The notes: generated from the sequence alone by a model not told the origin. A stretch of DNA of 64,000 nucleotides from Piscinibacter gummiphilus (GCF_002116905.1 NZ_CP015118.1:4154001-4218000), one strand, 5' to 3'; counted from the stretch's first letter, positions 46,670-56,032 are shown. Numbers and translations are program-made.

Positions 46670-47506
46670 CTACTGCAGCAACGGTGCCGGCCGCGTGTCG
46701 TACGCGTTGAGTTCCTCGGTGGACTCGCACACGAAACGCTTCGCCGGCTCGTCGTAGTCCCAGCGCTCCACGCAGATCGTGCGGCGCCCGTTGACCGATT
46801 CGCCGGGCCGGATCAGGTTGACCGAATTGCCCGCGCCGCGGCGCAGCCGCGACGACACCGCGGAGCCCGCCTGCACGGCCCACATCGTGTGGCTCAAACC
46901 CTCGTAGCGGCGGTGCAGCGGCACGATGAACGGCAGGTGGATGTGCCCACCCAGCACCACGTCGGCCCCCGCCTCGGCCCACGCCTGGATGGCCGCGCGG
47001 TGGTTCACCAGCAGGTTCTTGCGGTCCTCCGGCTTCGTCACCGCGACGGGCTGGTGCGTGACCACCACCCTCACCTGCTCGCGCGACGCGTGTTCCAGGC
47101 GGCGTGCGACGCGGTCGATCTGCCGTGACGACACGACGCCGTTTTCATGGCGCAGCCGCCGCGTGGTGTTCACCGTGACCACGAGCATGTCGTTCGACTC
47201 GAACTCGGGCTCGAGGTTGTCGCCGAACACGCGGCGGTGGTTCGCATACGGCGCGAAGAGCCGCGCGGCCAGGTTGAACAGCGGGATGTCGTGGTTGCCC
47301 GGCAGCACGAGCGCGCGCGGCACGCGCAGCCGCTCGATGAACGCCTTCGCCGCCGCGAACTGCGGCGCACGTGCACGCTGGGTGACGTCGCCCGAGAGCA
47401 CCACCACGTTCGGTGACTGGCTGTGGGCGAGGCGCACGAGCGCATCCACCACCGCCGGCCGTTCGGTGCCGAAGTGGGTGTCGGAAACCTGCAGCAGCAA
47501 CGTCAT
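46670..47506 (-). CDS. Calcineurin-like metallophosphoesterase
   Basis: 278 residues. Class III phosphodiesterase motifs: LLQVSDTHFG (DxH), VVVLSGDVTQRA (GDxx), LVLPGNHDIPLF (GNHD), VVVTHQP (H) and VVLGGHIHLPF (GHxH). These bind two metals. The gene overlaps the lipid kinase by four bases (ATGA), so both are translated from one transcript. Similar two-gene sets in betaproteobacteria are thought to act on membrane or nucleotide phosphates. The natural substrate is unknown. Confidence 0.9.
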   Translation of the reverse strand: MTLLLQVSDTHFGTERPAVVDALVRLAHSQSPNVVVLSGDVTQRARAPQFAAAKAFIERLRVPRALVLPGNHDIPLFNLAARLFAPYANHRRVFGDNLEPEFESNDMLVVTVNTTRRLRHENGVVSSRQIDRVARRLEHASREQVRVVVTHQPVAVTKPEDRKNLLVNHRAAIQAWAEAGADVVLGGHIHLPFIVPLHRRYEGLSHTMWAVQAGSAVSSRLRRGAGNSVNLIRPGESVNGRRTICVERWDYDEPAKRFVCESTEELNAYDTRPAPLLQ

Positions 47507-48465
47507 GCCACGGCCTCCACGGCGTCGGGCTTGAGCAGCATCAGCGGCTCGACCGCGACCCCGAATTGCAGCGGCGGACGCATGCGCATCACCTCGCCGT
47601 CGGTCGCGACCTTCATGCGGCGTCGGCCCAGAGGCCACCGCGGCTTGACGAGGATGCGACGGAACGCGAACGTGTGCACGTTCTCCGCATCCCCCAGCCG
47701 CCCGAACGCGCCCCGCAGCATCAGCCAGAACATCGAGAGCGTTCCCACGGGGCGCAGGGCCAGCGCGGCCAGCATGCCGCGGTCCAGGCATTGGGCCTCG
47801 GAGAGGCCGATCTGCTGCAGCTGCAGCAGGTTGTTGCCGACGAACAGCGTGGGTGTGCGCAGCTCGCGCACCTCGTCGTTGCGTTCGATGCGAAGGCGCA
47901 ACTGCCGGTGCTGCCGCAGCAGCGTGACGAGGCCGGAGATCAGTGCGATGAAGCGGCTGCGGCCGTACTGCTGCTTGAACGCTTCGCGGTCCTCGAGCAG
48001 CTGCGGGTAGAGGCCCACGCTGGCGTTCACGAGGAAGACGCGGTCGTTCACCTGGCCCACCTGCACCGGGTGGGCTCGCGCCGACAGCAGCAGGCGCACG
48101 GCATCCTCGGTGTCGGTGGGAATGCCGTGGGTGCGGGCGAAGTAGTTGAACGTGCCCTGCGGCAGCACACCGAATGCGCAGCCGCTGCCGAGCGTGGCGT
48201 GGGCCATCGCGTTGATGGTGCCGTCCCCGCCGGCCGCGACCACCACGCCGCCCCGCGCCTGGGCCTGCTTCACCGCGGACCGCGCCGCCGCGGCCAACCG
48301 CGACGCATCGGTCACCACGTGGACCGTGTGCTGGCGGCCCGCCTCGGCCATGGTGCGTTGGATCGTCTGCTGCACTTCGTTGACGTCATGTCGGCCCGAC
48401 CCGCCGTTCATCACGATGAAAAAGGGGGCGTCGGGCGGAATGGGACAAGGCGACGTGGAGGTCAT
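47503..48465 (-). CDS. Diacylglycerol kinase-like lipid kinase (DagK/YegS-like)
   Basis: 320 residues from MTSTSPCPIPPDAPFFIVMN. Kinase features: FIVMNGGSGRHDVNEVQQTI, GGVVVAAGGDGTINAMAHAT with the GGDGT motif, GVLPQGTFNYFARTHGIP and VFLVNASVGLYPQ. It phosphorylates a lipid such as diacylglycerol or sphingosine on the cytoplasmic face of the membrane. Its stop overlaps the phosphoesterase start by four bases. Confidence 0.9.
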   Translation of the reverse strand: MTSTSPCPIPPDAPFFIVMNGGSGRHDVNEVQQTIQRTMAEAGRQHTVHVVTDASRLAAAARSAVKQAQARGGVVVAAGGDGTINAMAHATLGSGCAFGVLPQGTFNYFARTHGIPTDTEDAVRLLLSARAHPVQVGQVNDRVFLVNASVGLYPQLLEDREAFKQQYGRSRFIALISGLVTLLRQHRQLRLRIERNDEVRELRTPTLFVGNNLLQLQQIGLSEAQCLDRGMLAALALRPVGTLSMFWLMLRGAFGRLGDAENVHTFAFRRILVKPRWPLGRRRMKVATDGEVMRMRPPLQFGVAVEPLMLLKPDAVEAVA

Positions 48466-48731
48466 GGACTGCAGGGTATCCCCGGCGCAATCCGACCGGG
48501 CGTCGACAAGGATCAGAACAGGCTTCCGCACGGAACGCCAGCGGGAGGGTTTCCCACCCTTTCGTAAGACAGCACCGATAGACATGCGTTCACCCCTCCC
48601 CGCAGGCTCCGTTCTACCGAACGAGGGCGCGGGGATCCAGCACGTGTCTGCGGGGGTGGCCCGTGGAATGCGACGAAAGTCACCGATGGCGCGCCACGCC
48701 CCGCGCGAATGCGGGGTGCGGCAGCGCGCGA

Positions 48732-49379
48732 TCACATGCCGAAGGCGATGTACGTGGAGCGGGTGCGCATGTAGGCCGCGATGGCGCGGGCCTGATGGCG
48801 CGGGTCCTGCGACATGCGGGTGTCGTACAGGTAGCCGAGCATGAGACCGAAGATCTCGAAGACGAACTGGCCGGGGTCGGTGTCGGCGCGCAGCTGGCCG
48901 AGCGTGGCCGCGTGGGCCACGAGGCCCTCGAGGCGCTTGCGCCAGTTGCTCATGCCGCTTTGCAGGCGGCGGCCGAGTTCGCTCACGTCCTCGCCGGTCT
49001 GCGATTCGTAGTGTGCGCCGAGCAGCGCCTTCATGGTGCCGCCGTGGGCGATCCAGAGGCGCACCACCGCGTCCACCTGCGGCAGGCCGGGCTTCTCGGA
49101 GAGCGTGGGGATCAGCACCAGGTCGCGGAACTGGCGTTCGCATTCGTCGACGACGAGCAGCTGCAGCGCCTCGAGCGAGCCCACGCGCACGAAGACGCCG
49201 CTCTTGCTGATGCCCAGCTGCTTGGCGATGTCGCCGAGCGCGAGGTTCTGCAGGCCGTGCCGTGCCGTGAGGTCCATCGCCGCGCCGACGATGGCCGCCA
49301 GCGTCTGTTCGCTCTTCTCGCGCTTGCGTCCGGTGCCCGTCGCCGCGCCCTGTTTTTCGACTGCCAGTTTTTCGACCAT
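48732..49379 (-). CDS. TetR family transcriptional regulator
   Basis: 215 residues from MVEKLAVEKQG (a GTG five codons earlier is possible). HTH at about 30-75: AIVGAAMDLTARHGLQNLAL, then DIAKQLGISKSGVFVRVGSL. The C-terminal ligand domain is unremarkable. No clearly dedicated target lies next to it; the nearest are the lipid kinase pair downstream and a BON lipoprotein upstream. A possible operator is noted at 49427-49443. It is most likely an autoregulated repressor. Confidence 0.92.
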   Translation of the reverse strand: MVEKLAVEKQGAATGTGRKREKSEQTLAAIVGAAMDLTARHGLQNLALGDIAKQLGISKSGVFVRVGSLEALQLLVVDECERQFRDLVLIPTLSEKPGLPQVDAVVRLWIAHGGTMKALLGAHYESQTGEDVSELGRRLQSGMSNWRKRLEGLVAHAATLGQLRADTDPGQFVFEIFGLMLGYLYDTRMSQDPRHQARAIAAYMRTRSTYIAFGM

Positions 49380-49426
49380 CGCCCCGTGGGGCACGGGTGC
49401 CCCATCCCTCTGATTCTCGACCCGCT

Positions 49427-49443
49427 ATGAAAGCATGATTCAT
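49427..49443. promoter_or_regulatory. Possible TetR operator
   Basis: ATGAAAGCATGATTCAT: ATGAA and TTCAT arms around seven bases, 48 bases before the TetR start. Symmetry and place fit an autoregulatory operator; no copy is seen elsewhere nearby. Confidence 0.35.
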
Positions 49444-49634
49444 CGGCGGTCACGGTGCGGGGTACTGCGTACAACGACGCGGTCCGCACGCGGGTGCCAG
49501 GTTCCGGAAGCGGTATGGCCGGAACACCATCCCGACATGTTAGCGTTCATTTCAGGGGTTGGCGCGCCGCTCGTCCGGGAAAATGCACGGCTGTGCGCGC
49601 CGATGAGGGGTCGGGAGGCTGTCCCGCCCGGTGG

Positions 49635-50129
49635 TCACATCTTCGCGGGCTCGATGGTCAGCTGGTTGTCGACGCTAAGCACGCCCTTCACGTGGGCGGC
49701 GATCTGCGTGGCCCGGTCGCGGGCGCTCTGGCTCGGCGCGGTGCCGCGCAGCGCCACGTTGCCACCCGCGGTGTCCACGTCGATCTTCGTGGCGCTCAGG
49801 CTCTTGTCGCGCGCGAACTCGGCGTTCACCGTGGTGGTGATGACCGCATCGGCCACCTTGTCCCCGGCCTGCTCGCCCAGCCGCTTCACGTCGGCCGAGG
49901 CCTGCTCGCCGCCGGCCTTGGCCTCCTGGCCCACCTCGCGGGCCTTCTCGCGCGCCTCGGCGAACTGCTTCTTCGCGTCGGCCCGCATCTCGTCGATCTT
50001 GCGCTCGGCCTTCTCGGCGACGCTGTCGGGCTCCACCTTCGGTGCGGCGGGCACGTCGCGCTTCTCGCAGGCGCCGAGGGCCATCGCGGCCAGCAGCAGG
50101 CTGGCGGCGGAGAGGGTCGTTCGTTTCAT
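49635..50129 (-). CDS. BON domain lipoprotein (OsmY-like)
   Basis: 164 residues. Lipobox LGAC (Cys21). A charged helical spacer (about 30-90, with repeated EAREKAREVGQEAKAGGEQA) and one BON domain (about 95-160: VITTTVNAEFARDKSLSATK, GNVALRGTAPSQSARDRATQ). BON proteins attach to the outer membrane and are associated with osmotic stress. The start is preceded by AAGGAGACCGCC, a good ribosome site. Confidence 0.9.
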   Translation of the reverse strand: MKRTTLSAASLLLAAMALGACEKRDVPAAPKVEPDSVAEKAERKIDEMRADAKKQFAEAREKAREVGQEAKAGGEQASADVKRLGEQAGDKVADAVITTTVNAEFARDKSLSATKIDVDTAGGNVALRGTAPSQSARDRATQIAAHVKGVLSVDNQLTIEPAKM

Positions 50130-50251
50130 GGCGGTCTCCTTCTGTCGGGCATCCGACGCCCCCTACCGTAGGCCCGCCGCCCGGGCTCGGCCATCGGCCC
50201 GCGGGCCGTCCGCCCGTCGGACAATCCCCACAGCCTGCGAAAATGGCGGCG

Positions 50252-50881
50252 ATGTCTCCCGAACTGGTCCACGTCGACGACCACCTGATCGTCGCCCTCA
50301 AGCCCGCCGGCCTGCTGTCCGTGCCCGGCCGGGGCGAGGACAAGCAGGACTGCCTCTCCGCGCGCGTGCAGGCCGTGCTGGCCGACGCCCTCGTGGTGCA
50401 CCGGCTCGACATGGGCACGTCCGGGCTGCTCGTGTTCGGCCGCGGCAAGGAGGCGCAGCGGCGCCTGGGCGACGCGTTCGCGGAGCGGCAGGTGGACAAG
50501 CGCTACGTCGCCGTCGTCGCCGGCCGCATCGCCGAACCCACCGGCGAGATCGACCTGCCCCTCATCGTCGACTGGCCCAACCGCCCCCTGCAGCAGGTGG
50601 ACAAGGTCAACGGCAAGCCGTCCCTCACGCGCTGGCGCGTGTTGGGGCATGATGCCGCCTCGGACACGACCCGCGTCGAGCTCGAGCCCGTCACCGGGCG
50701 TTCGCACCAGCTCCGCGTGCACCTGCTGGCCATCGGCCACCCCATCGTCGGCGACGCGCTCTACGCGCCGCCGGACGTGCAGGCGCGCGCCCCCCGGCTG
50801 CTGCTGCACGCCCAGTCGCTGGCCCTGCCCCATCCGGCCGATGGCCGCATCCTCTCCTTCGTCGCCCCCGCCCCGTTCTGA
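50252..50881 (+). CDS. RNA pseudouridine synthase (RluA family)
   Basis: 209 residues from MSPELVHVDDHL; an ATG three codons upstream (50243) is in frame and equally possible. Catalytic Asp53 in HRLDMGTSGLL. LLSVPGRGEDKQDCLSARVQ and PVTGRSHQLRVHLLAIGHPI are family motifs. There is no S4 domain, so it is of the short RluA type (RluA, TruC or YqcB-like). It isomerises uridine in rRNA or tRNA. The MFS gene starts eight bases later. Confidence 0.9.
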   Translation: MSPELVHVDDHLIVALKPAGLLSVPGRGEDKQDCLSARVQAVLADALVVHRLDMGTSGLLVFGRGKEAQRRLGDAFAERQVDKRYVAVVAGRIAEPTGEIDLPLIVDWPNRPLQQVDKVNGKPSLTRWRVLGHDAASDTTRVELEPVTGRSHQLRVHLLAIGHPIVGDALYAPPDVQARAPRLLLHAQSLALPHPADGRILSFVAPAPF

Positions 50882-50889
50882 CTGCCGCC

Positions 50890-52122
50890 GTGTCCTCCCT
50901 CGCCGCCGAACCCGTCCCCTCCCTCTACGCCGTGCCGGCGTTCATGCGCTTCTGGTACGCCCGCCTCGCGGGCACCATGGGCAACCAGATGCTGATGGTC
51001 GCCGTCGGCTGGCAGATGTACGACCTGACCGGCAGCGCCTGGGACCTCGGGCTCGTCGGCCTGTTCCAGTTCCTGCCGGCCCTGCTGCTGACACTGGTGG
51101 CCGGCCACGTCGCGGACCAGGTGGACCGCAGCAAGGTGCTCGCCACCTGCATGGCGGTCCAGGTGGTCATCGCGGCCACGCTCGCGGCCGCGACCTGGCA
51201 CACGGTCGCCACGCGCGAGCTGCTGTTCGTGCTGTCGGTGGCGCTCGGCTGCGCGAAGGCGTTCCAGATGCCGGCGCAGCAGGCCCTGGTGCCGCTGCTG
51301 GTGCCCCAGTCGATGCTCGCGCGGGCGCTCGCCTTCAGCTCGGCCGGCATGCAGGCCGCCATCATCGGCGGCCCCGCGATCGGCGGCTTCGTCTACGCGG
51401 CCGGGGCCACGGTGGTCTACGTCGTGTGCGGCGTGCTGTTCCTGCTGGCCGTCTGGCTCTTCCTGCGCATCGGCCACCCGCACGTGCCGCGCGCGAAGGA
51501 ACCGGTGAGCCTCGCCACGCTGCTGGCCGGCGTGAAGTTCATCTGGCAGCGGCCCGTGGTGCTGGGCGCCATCTCGCTCGACCTGTTCGCGGTGCTGCTG
51601 GGCGGGGCCACCGCGCTGCTGCCCATCTACGCGAAGGACATCCTGCACACCGGGCCCTGGGGCCTGGGCGTCCTGCGCGCGGCCCCGGCCGTGGGGGCGC
51701 TGCTGATGTCGGTGGCACTCACCCGCTGGCCCATCACGCGGCGGGTCGGGCGGGTGATGTTCGCGGCCGTCGCGGTGTTCGGCGTGGCCACCATCGTGTT
51801 CGCGCTGTCGCGCAGCTTCGTGCTGTCGTTCGTGGCGCTCTGGGTCACCGGGGCGGCCGACATGATCAGCGTCGTGATCCGCCAGAGCCTCGTGCAGCTG
51901 GAGACGCCCGACGAGATGCGGGGGCGGGTCAGCGCGGTGAACTCGGTCTTCATCGGGGCCTCCAACCAGCTCGGCGAGTTCGAGTCGGGGGCCACGGCGG
52001 CGCTGCTGGGCCCGGTGGGTTCGGTGCTGCTGGGGGGCATCGGCACCCTGGTGGTGGTGGCGGTCTGGATGAAGATCTTCCCGCCACTTGCACAACGACA
52101 GAACTTGTCGGGGTCGGATTGA
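50890..52122 (+). CDS. MFS exporter (EntS/TM-effector type)
   Basis: 410 residues with a GTG start. About twelve helices; MGNQMLMVAVGWQMYDLTGS, VAGHVADQVDRSKVLATCMA, GMQAAIIGGPAIGGFVYAAG and PDEMRGRVSAVNSVFIGASN are typical of the EntS/DUF894 group of efflux carriers (macrolide or siderophore export). Substrate not known. It follows the pseudouridine synthase by eight bases, and the GTG start implies modest expression. Confidence 0.92.
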   Translation: MSSLAAEPVPSLYAVPAFMRFWYARLAGTMGNQMLMVAVGWQMYDLTGSAWDLGLVGLFQFLPALLLTLVAGHVADQVDRSKVLATCMAVQVVIAATLAAATWHTVATRELLFVLSVALGCAKAFQMPAQQALVPLLVPQSMLARALAFSSAGMQAAIIGGPAIGGFVYAAGATVVYVVCGVLFLLAVWLFLRIGHPHVPRAKEPVSLATLLAGVKFIWQRPVVLGAISLDLFAVLLGGATALLPIYAKDILHTGPWGLGVLRAAPAVGALLMSVALTRWPITRRVGRVMFAAVAVFGVATIVFALSRSFVLSFVALWVTGAADMISVVIRQSLVQLETPDEMRGRVSAVNSVFIGASNQLGEFESGATAALLGPVGSVLLGGIGTLVVVAVWMKIFPPLAQRQNLSGSD

Positions 52123-52198
52123 CTCACAATCCACTTGATCCACGGCAAGGCGGTCCCATCTGCCGGCCGTGGGAACTTTTCCCGTTCGAGGACTCGCG

Positions 52199-53122
52199 AT
52201 GAAACGACTGCTGTCGACTGTTTGCCTGGTGCTGGCCACCGCCACCGTGCTGGTTCCCGTTGTTGCCGAGGCCAAGCGCCTCGGGGGTGGTGGCACGTCC
52301 GGCATGAAACGCACCCTGCCGCCGAAGGCCCCCGACTCGGTGCCCGCCAAGCCGGGCCAGACCCCGCCGGCCAACGCCGCCGCGCCCACGGCCGGTGCGG
52401 CCCCGGCCGCCGCCGCAGCCGCAGCGGCGCCCAAGCGCTCGTGGATGGGCCCCATCGCGGGCCTGGCCGCCGGCCTGGGCATCGCCGCGCTGATGAGCCA
52501 CCTGGGCATGGGCGCCGCCATGGGCAACATCCTCACGATGCTGCTGATCGCCGCCGTCGCGTTCTTCGCCATCCGCTTCCTGATGCGCCGCTTCGCCCCG
52601 CAGCAGCCGGCCTCGAACCTGCAGTTCGCGGGTGCCGGCGCCGGTGGCAACAACACCCCAGCCTGGCAGCCCGCCCAGCCGGCGCCGGCGAGCAGCGGCT
52701 CGTCGTCGTTCGCTCCCGCCGCCCCGGTGGCCGCGGCCGCCGGCACCCTGCCGGCCGGCTTCGACACGGAAGGCTTCGAGCGCACCGCCAAGCTGATCTT
52801 CATCCGCCTGCAGGCCGCCAACGACGCCGCCGACCTGAACGACCTGCGCGCGTTCACCACGCCGGAGATGTTCGCCGCCGCCCGCCTCGACCTGCAGGAC
52901 CGCAACGGCGCCACGCAGCAGACCGACGTGGTGCAGCTGCACGCCCAGGTGGTCGACTACGCCCAGGAAGCCGCCCAGCAGGTGGTCAGCGTGCGCTTCC
53001 ACGGCCTGATCCGCGAGGAGAAGGACACGGCCGCCGCCCCGTTCGACGAGGTCTGGCACCTCGTGAAACCGAACGACGGCAGCCGCGAGTGGGCCATCGC
53101 GGGCATCGCCCCGTACGCCTGA
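52199..53122 (+). CDS. Tim44-like domain protein
   Basis: 307 residues from MKRLLSTVCLVLA. Signal peptide or anchor at 5-27; Ala/Pro-rich linker (about 60-88); a membrane helix around 105-130 (GNILTMLLIAAVAFFAIRFL); C-terminal Tim44 fold from about 195 (DTEGFERTAKLIFIRLQAAN, RFHGLIREEKDTAAAPFDEV). Bacterial Tim44 proteins are inner-membrane components of unknown role in Alpha- and Betaproteobacteria. The long in-frame upstream ATG (52169) is less likely to be used. Confidence 0.88.
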   Translation: MKRLLSTVCLVLATATVLVPVVAEAKRLGGGGTSGMKRTLPPKAPDSVPAKPGQTPPANAAAPTAGAAPAAAAAAAAPKRSWMGPIAGLAAGLGIAALMSHLGMGAAMGNILTMLLIAAVAFFAIRFLMRRFAPQQPASNLQFAGAGAGGNNTPAWQPAQPAPASSGSSSFAPAAPVAAAAGTLPAGFDTEGFERTAKLIFIRLQAANDAADLNDLRAFTTPEMFAAARLDLQDRNGATQQTDVVQLHAQVVDYAQEAAQQVVSVRFHGLIREEKDTAAAPFDEVWHLVKPNDGSREWAIAGIAPYA

Positions 53123-53136
53123 TCTCGCGCTGACCC

Positions 53137-53880
53137 GTGGCCGGCCACCTCTACGTCGTCACCGGTTCGTCGCGCGGCCTCGGGGCCGCGCTGGCGCAGC
53201 AGCTCGCCGCACCGGGCCACACGGTGCTCGGCATCGCGCGCCGCACGAACGACGCGCTGGCGGCCCGCGGCGGGTCGCTCGAACAGTGGGCCGGTGACCT
53301 GGCCGATCCGGCCCCGGTCGCCGCGCGCCTCGAGGCGTGGCTCGCGACGTTCGACGGCGCCGCGTTCGACAGCGCCAGCCTGATCAACAACGCCGGTGTG
53401 CTCTCGCGCATCGGCCCCATCGACGAGACCGACAGCGCGGACCTGGCCAACGCCATCCGCGTGGGCCTCGAAGCCCCCCTGCTGCTGACGGCCGCGTTCC
53501 TGCGCGCCACCCGCCAGTGGACGGGGCAGCGCCGGGTGCTCAACATCTCCTCGGGCCTCGGACGCCGTCCCATGGCCGGCAGCGCGAGCTACTGCGCCGC
53601 GAAGGCCGGGCTCGACCTCTTCACGCGGTCCACGGCCCTCGACGAAGCCGGGCGGCCGAACGGCGCGAAGCTGGTGTCCCTCGCGCCCGGCGTGATCGAC
53701 ACCGAGATGCAGGTGCAGCTGCGCGGCAGCGACCCGAGCGGTTTCCCCGACCGCGAGCGTTTCGTGGGACTGAAGACGGGTGGGCAACTCGTCACCGCCG
53801 AGGACACGGCCGCACGCGTGCTGGCGATCCTGCACCGCAGCGACTTCGGCGCGGAACCCCTCGCCGACGTGCGGGACTGA
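53137..53880 (+). CDS. Short-chain dehydrogenase/reductase
   Basis: 247 residues with a GTG start; LYVVTGSSRGLGAALAQQLA carries the TGxxxGxG cofactor site, SLINNAGV the NNAG motif, and the catalytic triad is Ser142-ish in VLNISSGLG, Tyr and Lys in SYCAAKAG (YxxxK). Residues LAPGVIDTEMQ are the PG motif. Resembles benzil or sepiapterin reductases (YueD-like). NADP-dependent reduction of a small carbonyl; substrate unknown. It starts 14 bases after the Tim44-like gene. Confidence 0.93.
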   Translation: MAGHLYVVTGSSRGLGAALAQQLAAPGHTVLGIARRTNDALAARGGSLEQWAGDLADPAPVAARLEAWLATFDGAAFDSASLINNAGVLSRIGPIDETDSADLANAIRVGLEAPLLLTAAFLRATRQWTGQRRVLNISSGLGRRPMAGSASYCAAKAGLDLFTRSTALDEAGRPNGAKLVSLAPGVIDTEMQVQLRGSDPSGFPDRERFVGLKTGGQLVTAEDTAARVLAILHRSDFGAEPLADVRD

Positions 53881-53921
53881 CGTTCCTTTGCGGCCCCGCT
53901 CCCGCGGGGCCGGCCGCGCGT

Positions 53922-54224
53922 TCAGTCGCGGCGGTCGGGCACTTCCCGCGCCTCGATGTCGATCACTTCCACCGCCTGCGGACGCCGCGGCTGCTGACGC
54001 GGCGCATGGGCGTTCGCGCGGGCACGCATGCCCGCCATGGTGGCCCGCGGGTCGAGCCCCGCGAAGCGGAACACCGGCTTGCGGCCGGTGAGCAGGCTCC
54101 ACACGAGCAAGCCGGCCCCCATCACCAGCGCGAGGAGCAGCACGAGGCCGCCCACCACGAGGCCGGAGACGATCAGCACCAGGCGGATCAGCGTGGAGAA
54201 CAGGTCATTCAGGAACTGGGTCAA
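53922..54224 (-). CDS. Small membrane protein
   Basis: 100 residues. Two hydrophobic stretches close together at about 12-48 (LIRLVLIVSGLVVGGLVLLL and ALVMGAGLLVWSLL), then a basic soluble tail with MAGMRARANAHAPRQQPRRP. No named domain. It is convergent with the SDR and shares its strand with the dioxygenase. Function unknown. Confidence 0.7.
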   Translation of the reverse strand: MTQFLNDLFSTLIRLVLIVSGLVVGGLVLLLALVMGAGLLVWSLLTGRKPVFRFAGLDPRATMAGMRARANAHAPRQQPRRPQAVEVIDIEAREVPDRRD

Positions 54225-54290
54225 CGAGCAACCTCGACAAAGTAGCGACCGGAAAGGCCTAGACCGAACGTTGGGGCGGAAGTTCCCGAT

Positions 54291-55046
54291 TCAAGCTTCC
54301 GGCCCTTGGAAGCCGCCGGCACGGAACGTCAGCACCAGCGTGTCGCGGTGGCCATGGTCCGCGACCGGCTGGATGGGCGTACTTTCGTGGATCACCTTCG
54401 CGTCGTCCAGCATCAGCATGGTCCACGGGTCGGTCATGGTGAAGCGGATGCCGTGCGGGCCGGCCGCCTCGAACACCCGCGTCTCGCCCCCCTTGATGCC
54501 CTCGCGGCCCACCAGCACCACGGCCACGAAATCGACCCCGTCGCGATGCGCCCCCTCCGGGGTCGGGCGGCCGATGCCGTCCGTGGTGTCGATGCGGAAC
54601 TGGTGCGCCTCGACATACCAGGGCCGCGCGCCCTTGAGCGCCGAACACGTGGCCGACAGGCTCAGCAGCAGGCGTGACCACACCGGCTGCGCCACGACCT
54701 CCGGTTTCATCGGCTCGAACCAGCGCTCGAGCCCGCCGTGCAGCGCGTTGTACTCGACCGGTTGCCAGTGCGCGCGGTGCGGCACCCCCTCGAGGCGGTC
54801 GCCGTCGGCCACGAAACACGCATGGCGGCGGCGCCGGTAGCGGCCGCCGTCGCGCAGGTAGGCGTCGGGGGGCAGGTCGTCCCAGGACGGGCGCAGCGCG
54901 TCGAGGGCGGCCCGCTCCGCGCCGATCAGGCCGCACAGGCCCTCGGCGCTGACCACGGCGTGGCCGGTGGTGGCGATGGCGCGCCCCACCTGCAGCGGCG
55001 GGGCGTACGGAGGCAGCAGCGAGAACGAAGGCGAAGCGGTGGTCAT
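54291..55046 (-). CDS. 2OG-Fe(II) dioxygenase family protein (BsmA-like)
   Basis: 251 residues from MTTASPSFSLLPPYAPPLQV. Iron site visible as HRDGVDFVAVVLV (His-x-Asp) and a distal His in LDDAKVIHESTPIQ, with Arg in HRDTLVLTFRAG for 2-oxoglutarate. The first ~90 residues include HACFVADGDRLEGVPHRAH. The BsmA-like family is tied to amino-acid or lipid hydroxylation and biofilm. Partner and substrate are unknown. It stands alone, divergent from the hemolysin III gene. Confidence 0.8.
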   Translation of the reverse strand: MTTASPSFSLLPPYAPPLQVGRAIATTGHAVVSAEGLCGLIGAERAALDALRPSWDDLPPDAYLRDGGRYRRRRHACFVADGDRLEGVPHRAHWQPVEYNALHGGLERWFEPMKPEVVAQPVWSRLLLSLSATCSALKGARPWYVEAHQFRIDTTDGIGRPTPEGAHRDGVDFVAVVLVGREGIKGGETRVFEAAGPHGIRFTMTDPWTMLMLDDAKVIHESTPIQPVADHGHRDTLVLTFRAGGFQGPEA

Positions 55047-55122
55047 GCCGTCATGATGCCAGCACGGCCGGAGGGCCGCTTTGATCTGGTAGCCTCCACG
55101 GCATCTTTTTCCGGAAATCCCC

Positions 55123-55737
55123 ATGTACCACGGAGAGCGTTTCAACAGCTTCACGCACCTCGCCGGCCTGCTGGCCGCGGTGGTGGGCTCGGTCGTGCTG
55201 ATCGTGCAGGCCGCGCGCGCGGGCGACGCCTGGCAGGTGGTGAGCTTCAGCATCTTCGCGGCCAGCATGGTGCTGCTGTACGGCGCGTCCACGCTGTACC
55301 ACAGCGTGCGCGGCGCGGCCAAGCGCGTGCTCGTCAAGTTCGACCACTGCGCCATCTACCTGCTGATCGCCGGCACCTACACGCCCTTCACGCTCGTCAC
55401 GCTGCGCGGCCCGTGGGGCTGGTCGCTGTTCGGGGTCGTGTGGGGCCTCGCACTCATCGGCATCGTCAAGGAACTCGCGCTCGGCCGGGAGCGCGTGCCG
55501 TCGGTGCCGCTGTACGTGGCCATGGGCTGGCTGGGCGCCATCGCCGCCGTCCCGCTGTACGAGCAGCTGCCCGGTGCCGCGCTCTACTGGCTCGTGGCCG
55601 GCGGCGTGTTCTACACGGCCGGCATCCTCTTCTACGCCAACGACGAACGCTGGCGCCATGCCCACGGCATCTGGCACCTGTTCGTCCTCGCCGGCACGGT
55701 GTGCCACTACGTCACGGTGCTGTACTTTGTCGGCTGA
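55123..55737 (+). CDS. Hemolysin III family membrane protein
   Basis: 204 residues, seven helices: ERFNSFTHLAGLLAAVVGSV at the start, YGASTLYHS, KFDHCAIYLLIAGTYTPFTL, WHLFVLAGTVCHYVTVLYFV at the end. It belongs to the PAQR/YqfA family, with conserved His and Asp residues near the metal site. Despite its name, most members are not proven hemolysins; some modulate membrane fatty acids. Its stop overlaps the next gene's likely TTG start by about ten bases. Confidence 0.92.
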   Translation: MYHGERFNSFTHLAGLLAAVVGSVVLIVQAARAGDAWQVVSFSIFAASMVLLYGASTLYHSVRGAAKRVLVKFDHCAIYLLIAGTYTPFTLVTLRGPWGWSLFGVVWGLALIGIVKELALGRERVPSVPLYVAMGWLGAIAAVPLYEQLPGAALYWLVAGGVFYTAGILFYANDERWRHAHGIWHLFVLAGTVCHYVTVLYFVG

Positions 55738-56020
55738 AACTCCTCCCCCTCCCTCTCCTCCTGCACCGCCCGTCAAGCAGGCGCGCAACCCGCTGCACGG
55801 CATCACGCTCGAACGCATGCTCAACGAACTCGTCGAGTTCGGCGGGTGGAACGGGTTGGCAGGCCAGATCGACATCCGCTGCTTCAAGAGCGACCCGAGC
55901 ATCTCGTCGAGCCTGAAGTTCCTGCGCAAGACGCCGTGGGCGCGGGAGAAGGTGGAGAGCCTGTACCTCTACATGGTGCGGGAGAAGGCGCGAAGGGCCC
56001 GGACCGGCGGCGGGCGCTGA
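55727..56020 (+). CDS. VF530 family DNA-binding protein
   Basis: 97 residues if the TTG at 55727 is used; homology begins at NPLHGITLERMLNELVEFGG and continues IDIRCFKSDPSISSSLKFLR and WAREKVESLYLYMV, the VF530 signature. Family size is about 70-75 residues, so a later start is possible, but the extra Pro-rich leader is plausible. VF530 proteins are double-stranded DNA binders of unknown role. Overlaps the hemolysin III gene end, which implies translational coupling. Confidence 0.85.
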   Translation: MSAETPPPPSPPAPPVKQARNPLHGITLERMLNELVEFGGWNGLAGQIDIRCFKSDPSISSSLKFLRKTPWAREKVESLYLYMVREKARRARTGGGR

Positions 56021-56032
56021 GCTGAGCTGAGA

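Noticed and set aside
48466..48731. Possible small gene between the lipid kinase and TetR genes
   Set aside because: The 266-bp gap shows no frame with start, ribosome site and good codon bias; I see nothing definite in it.
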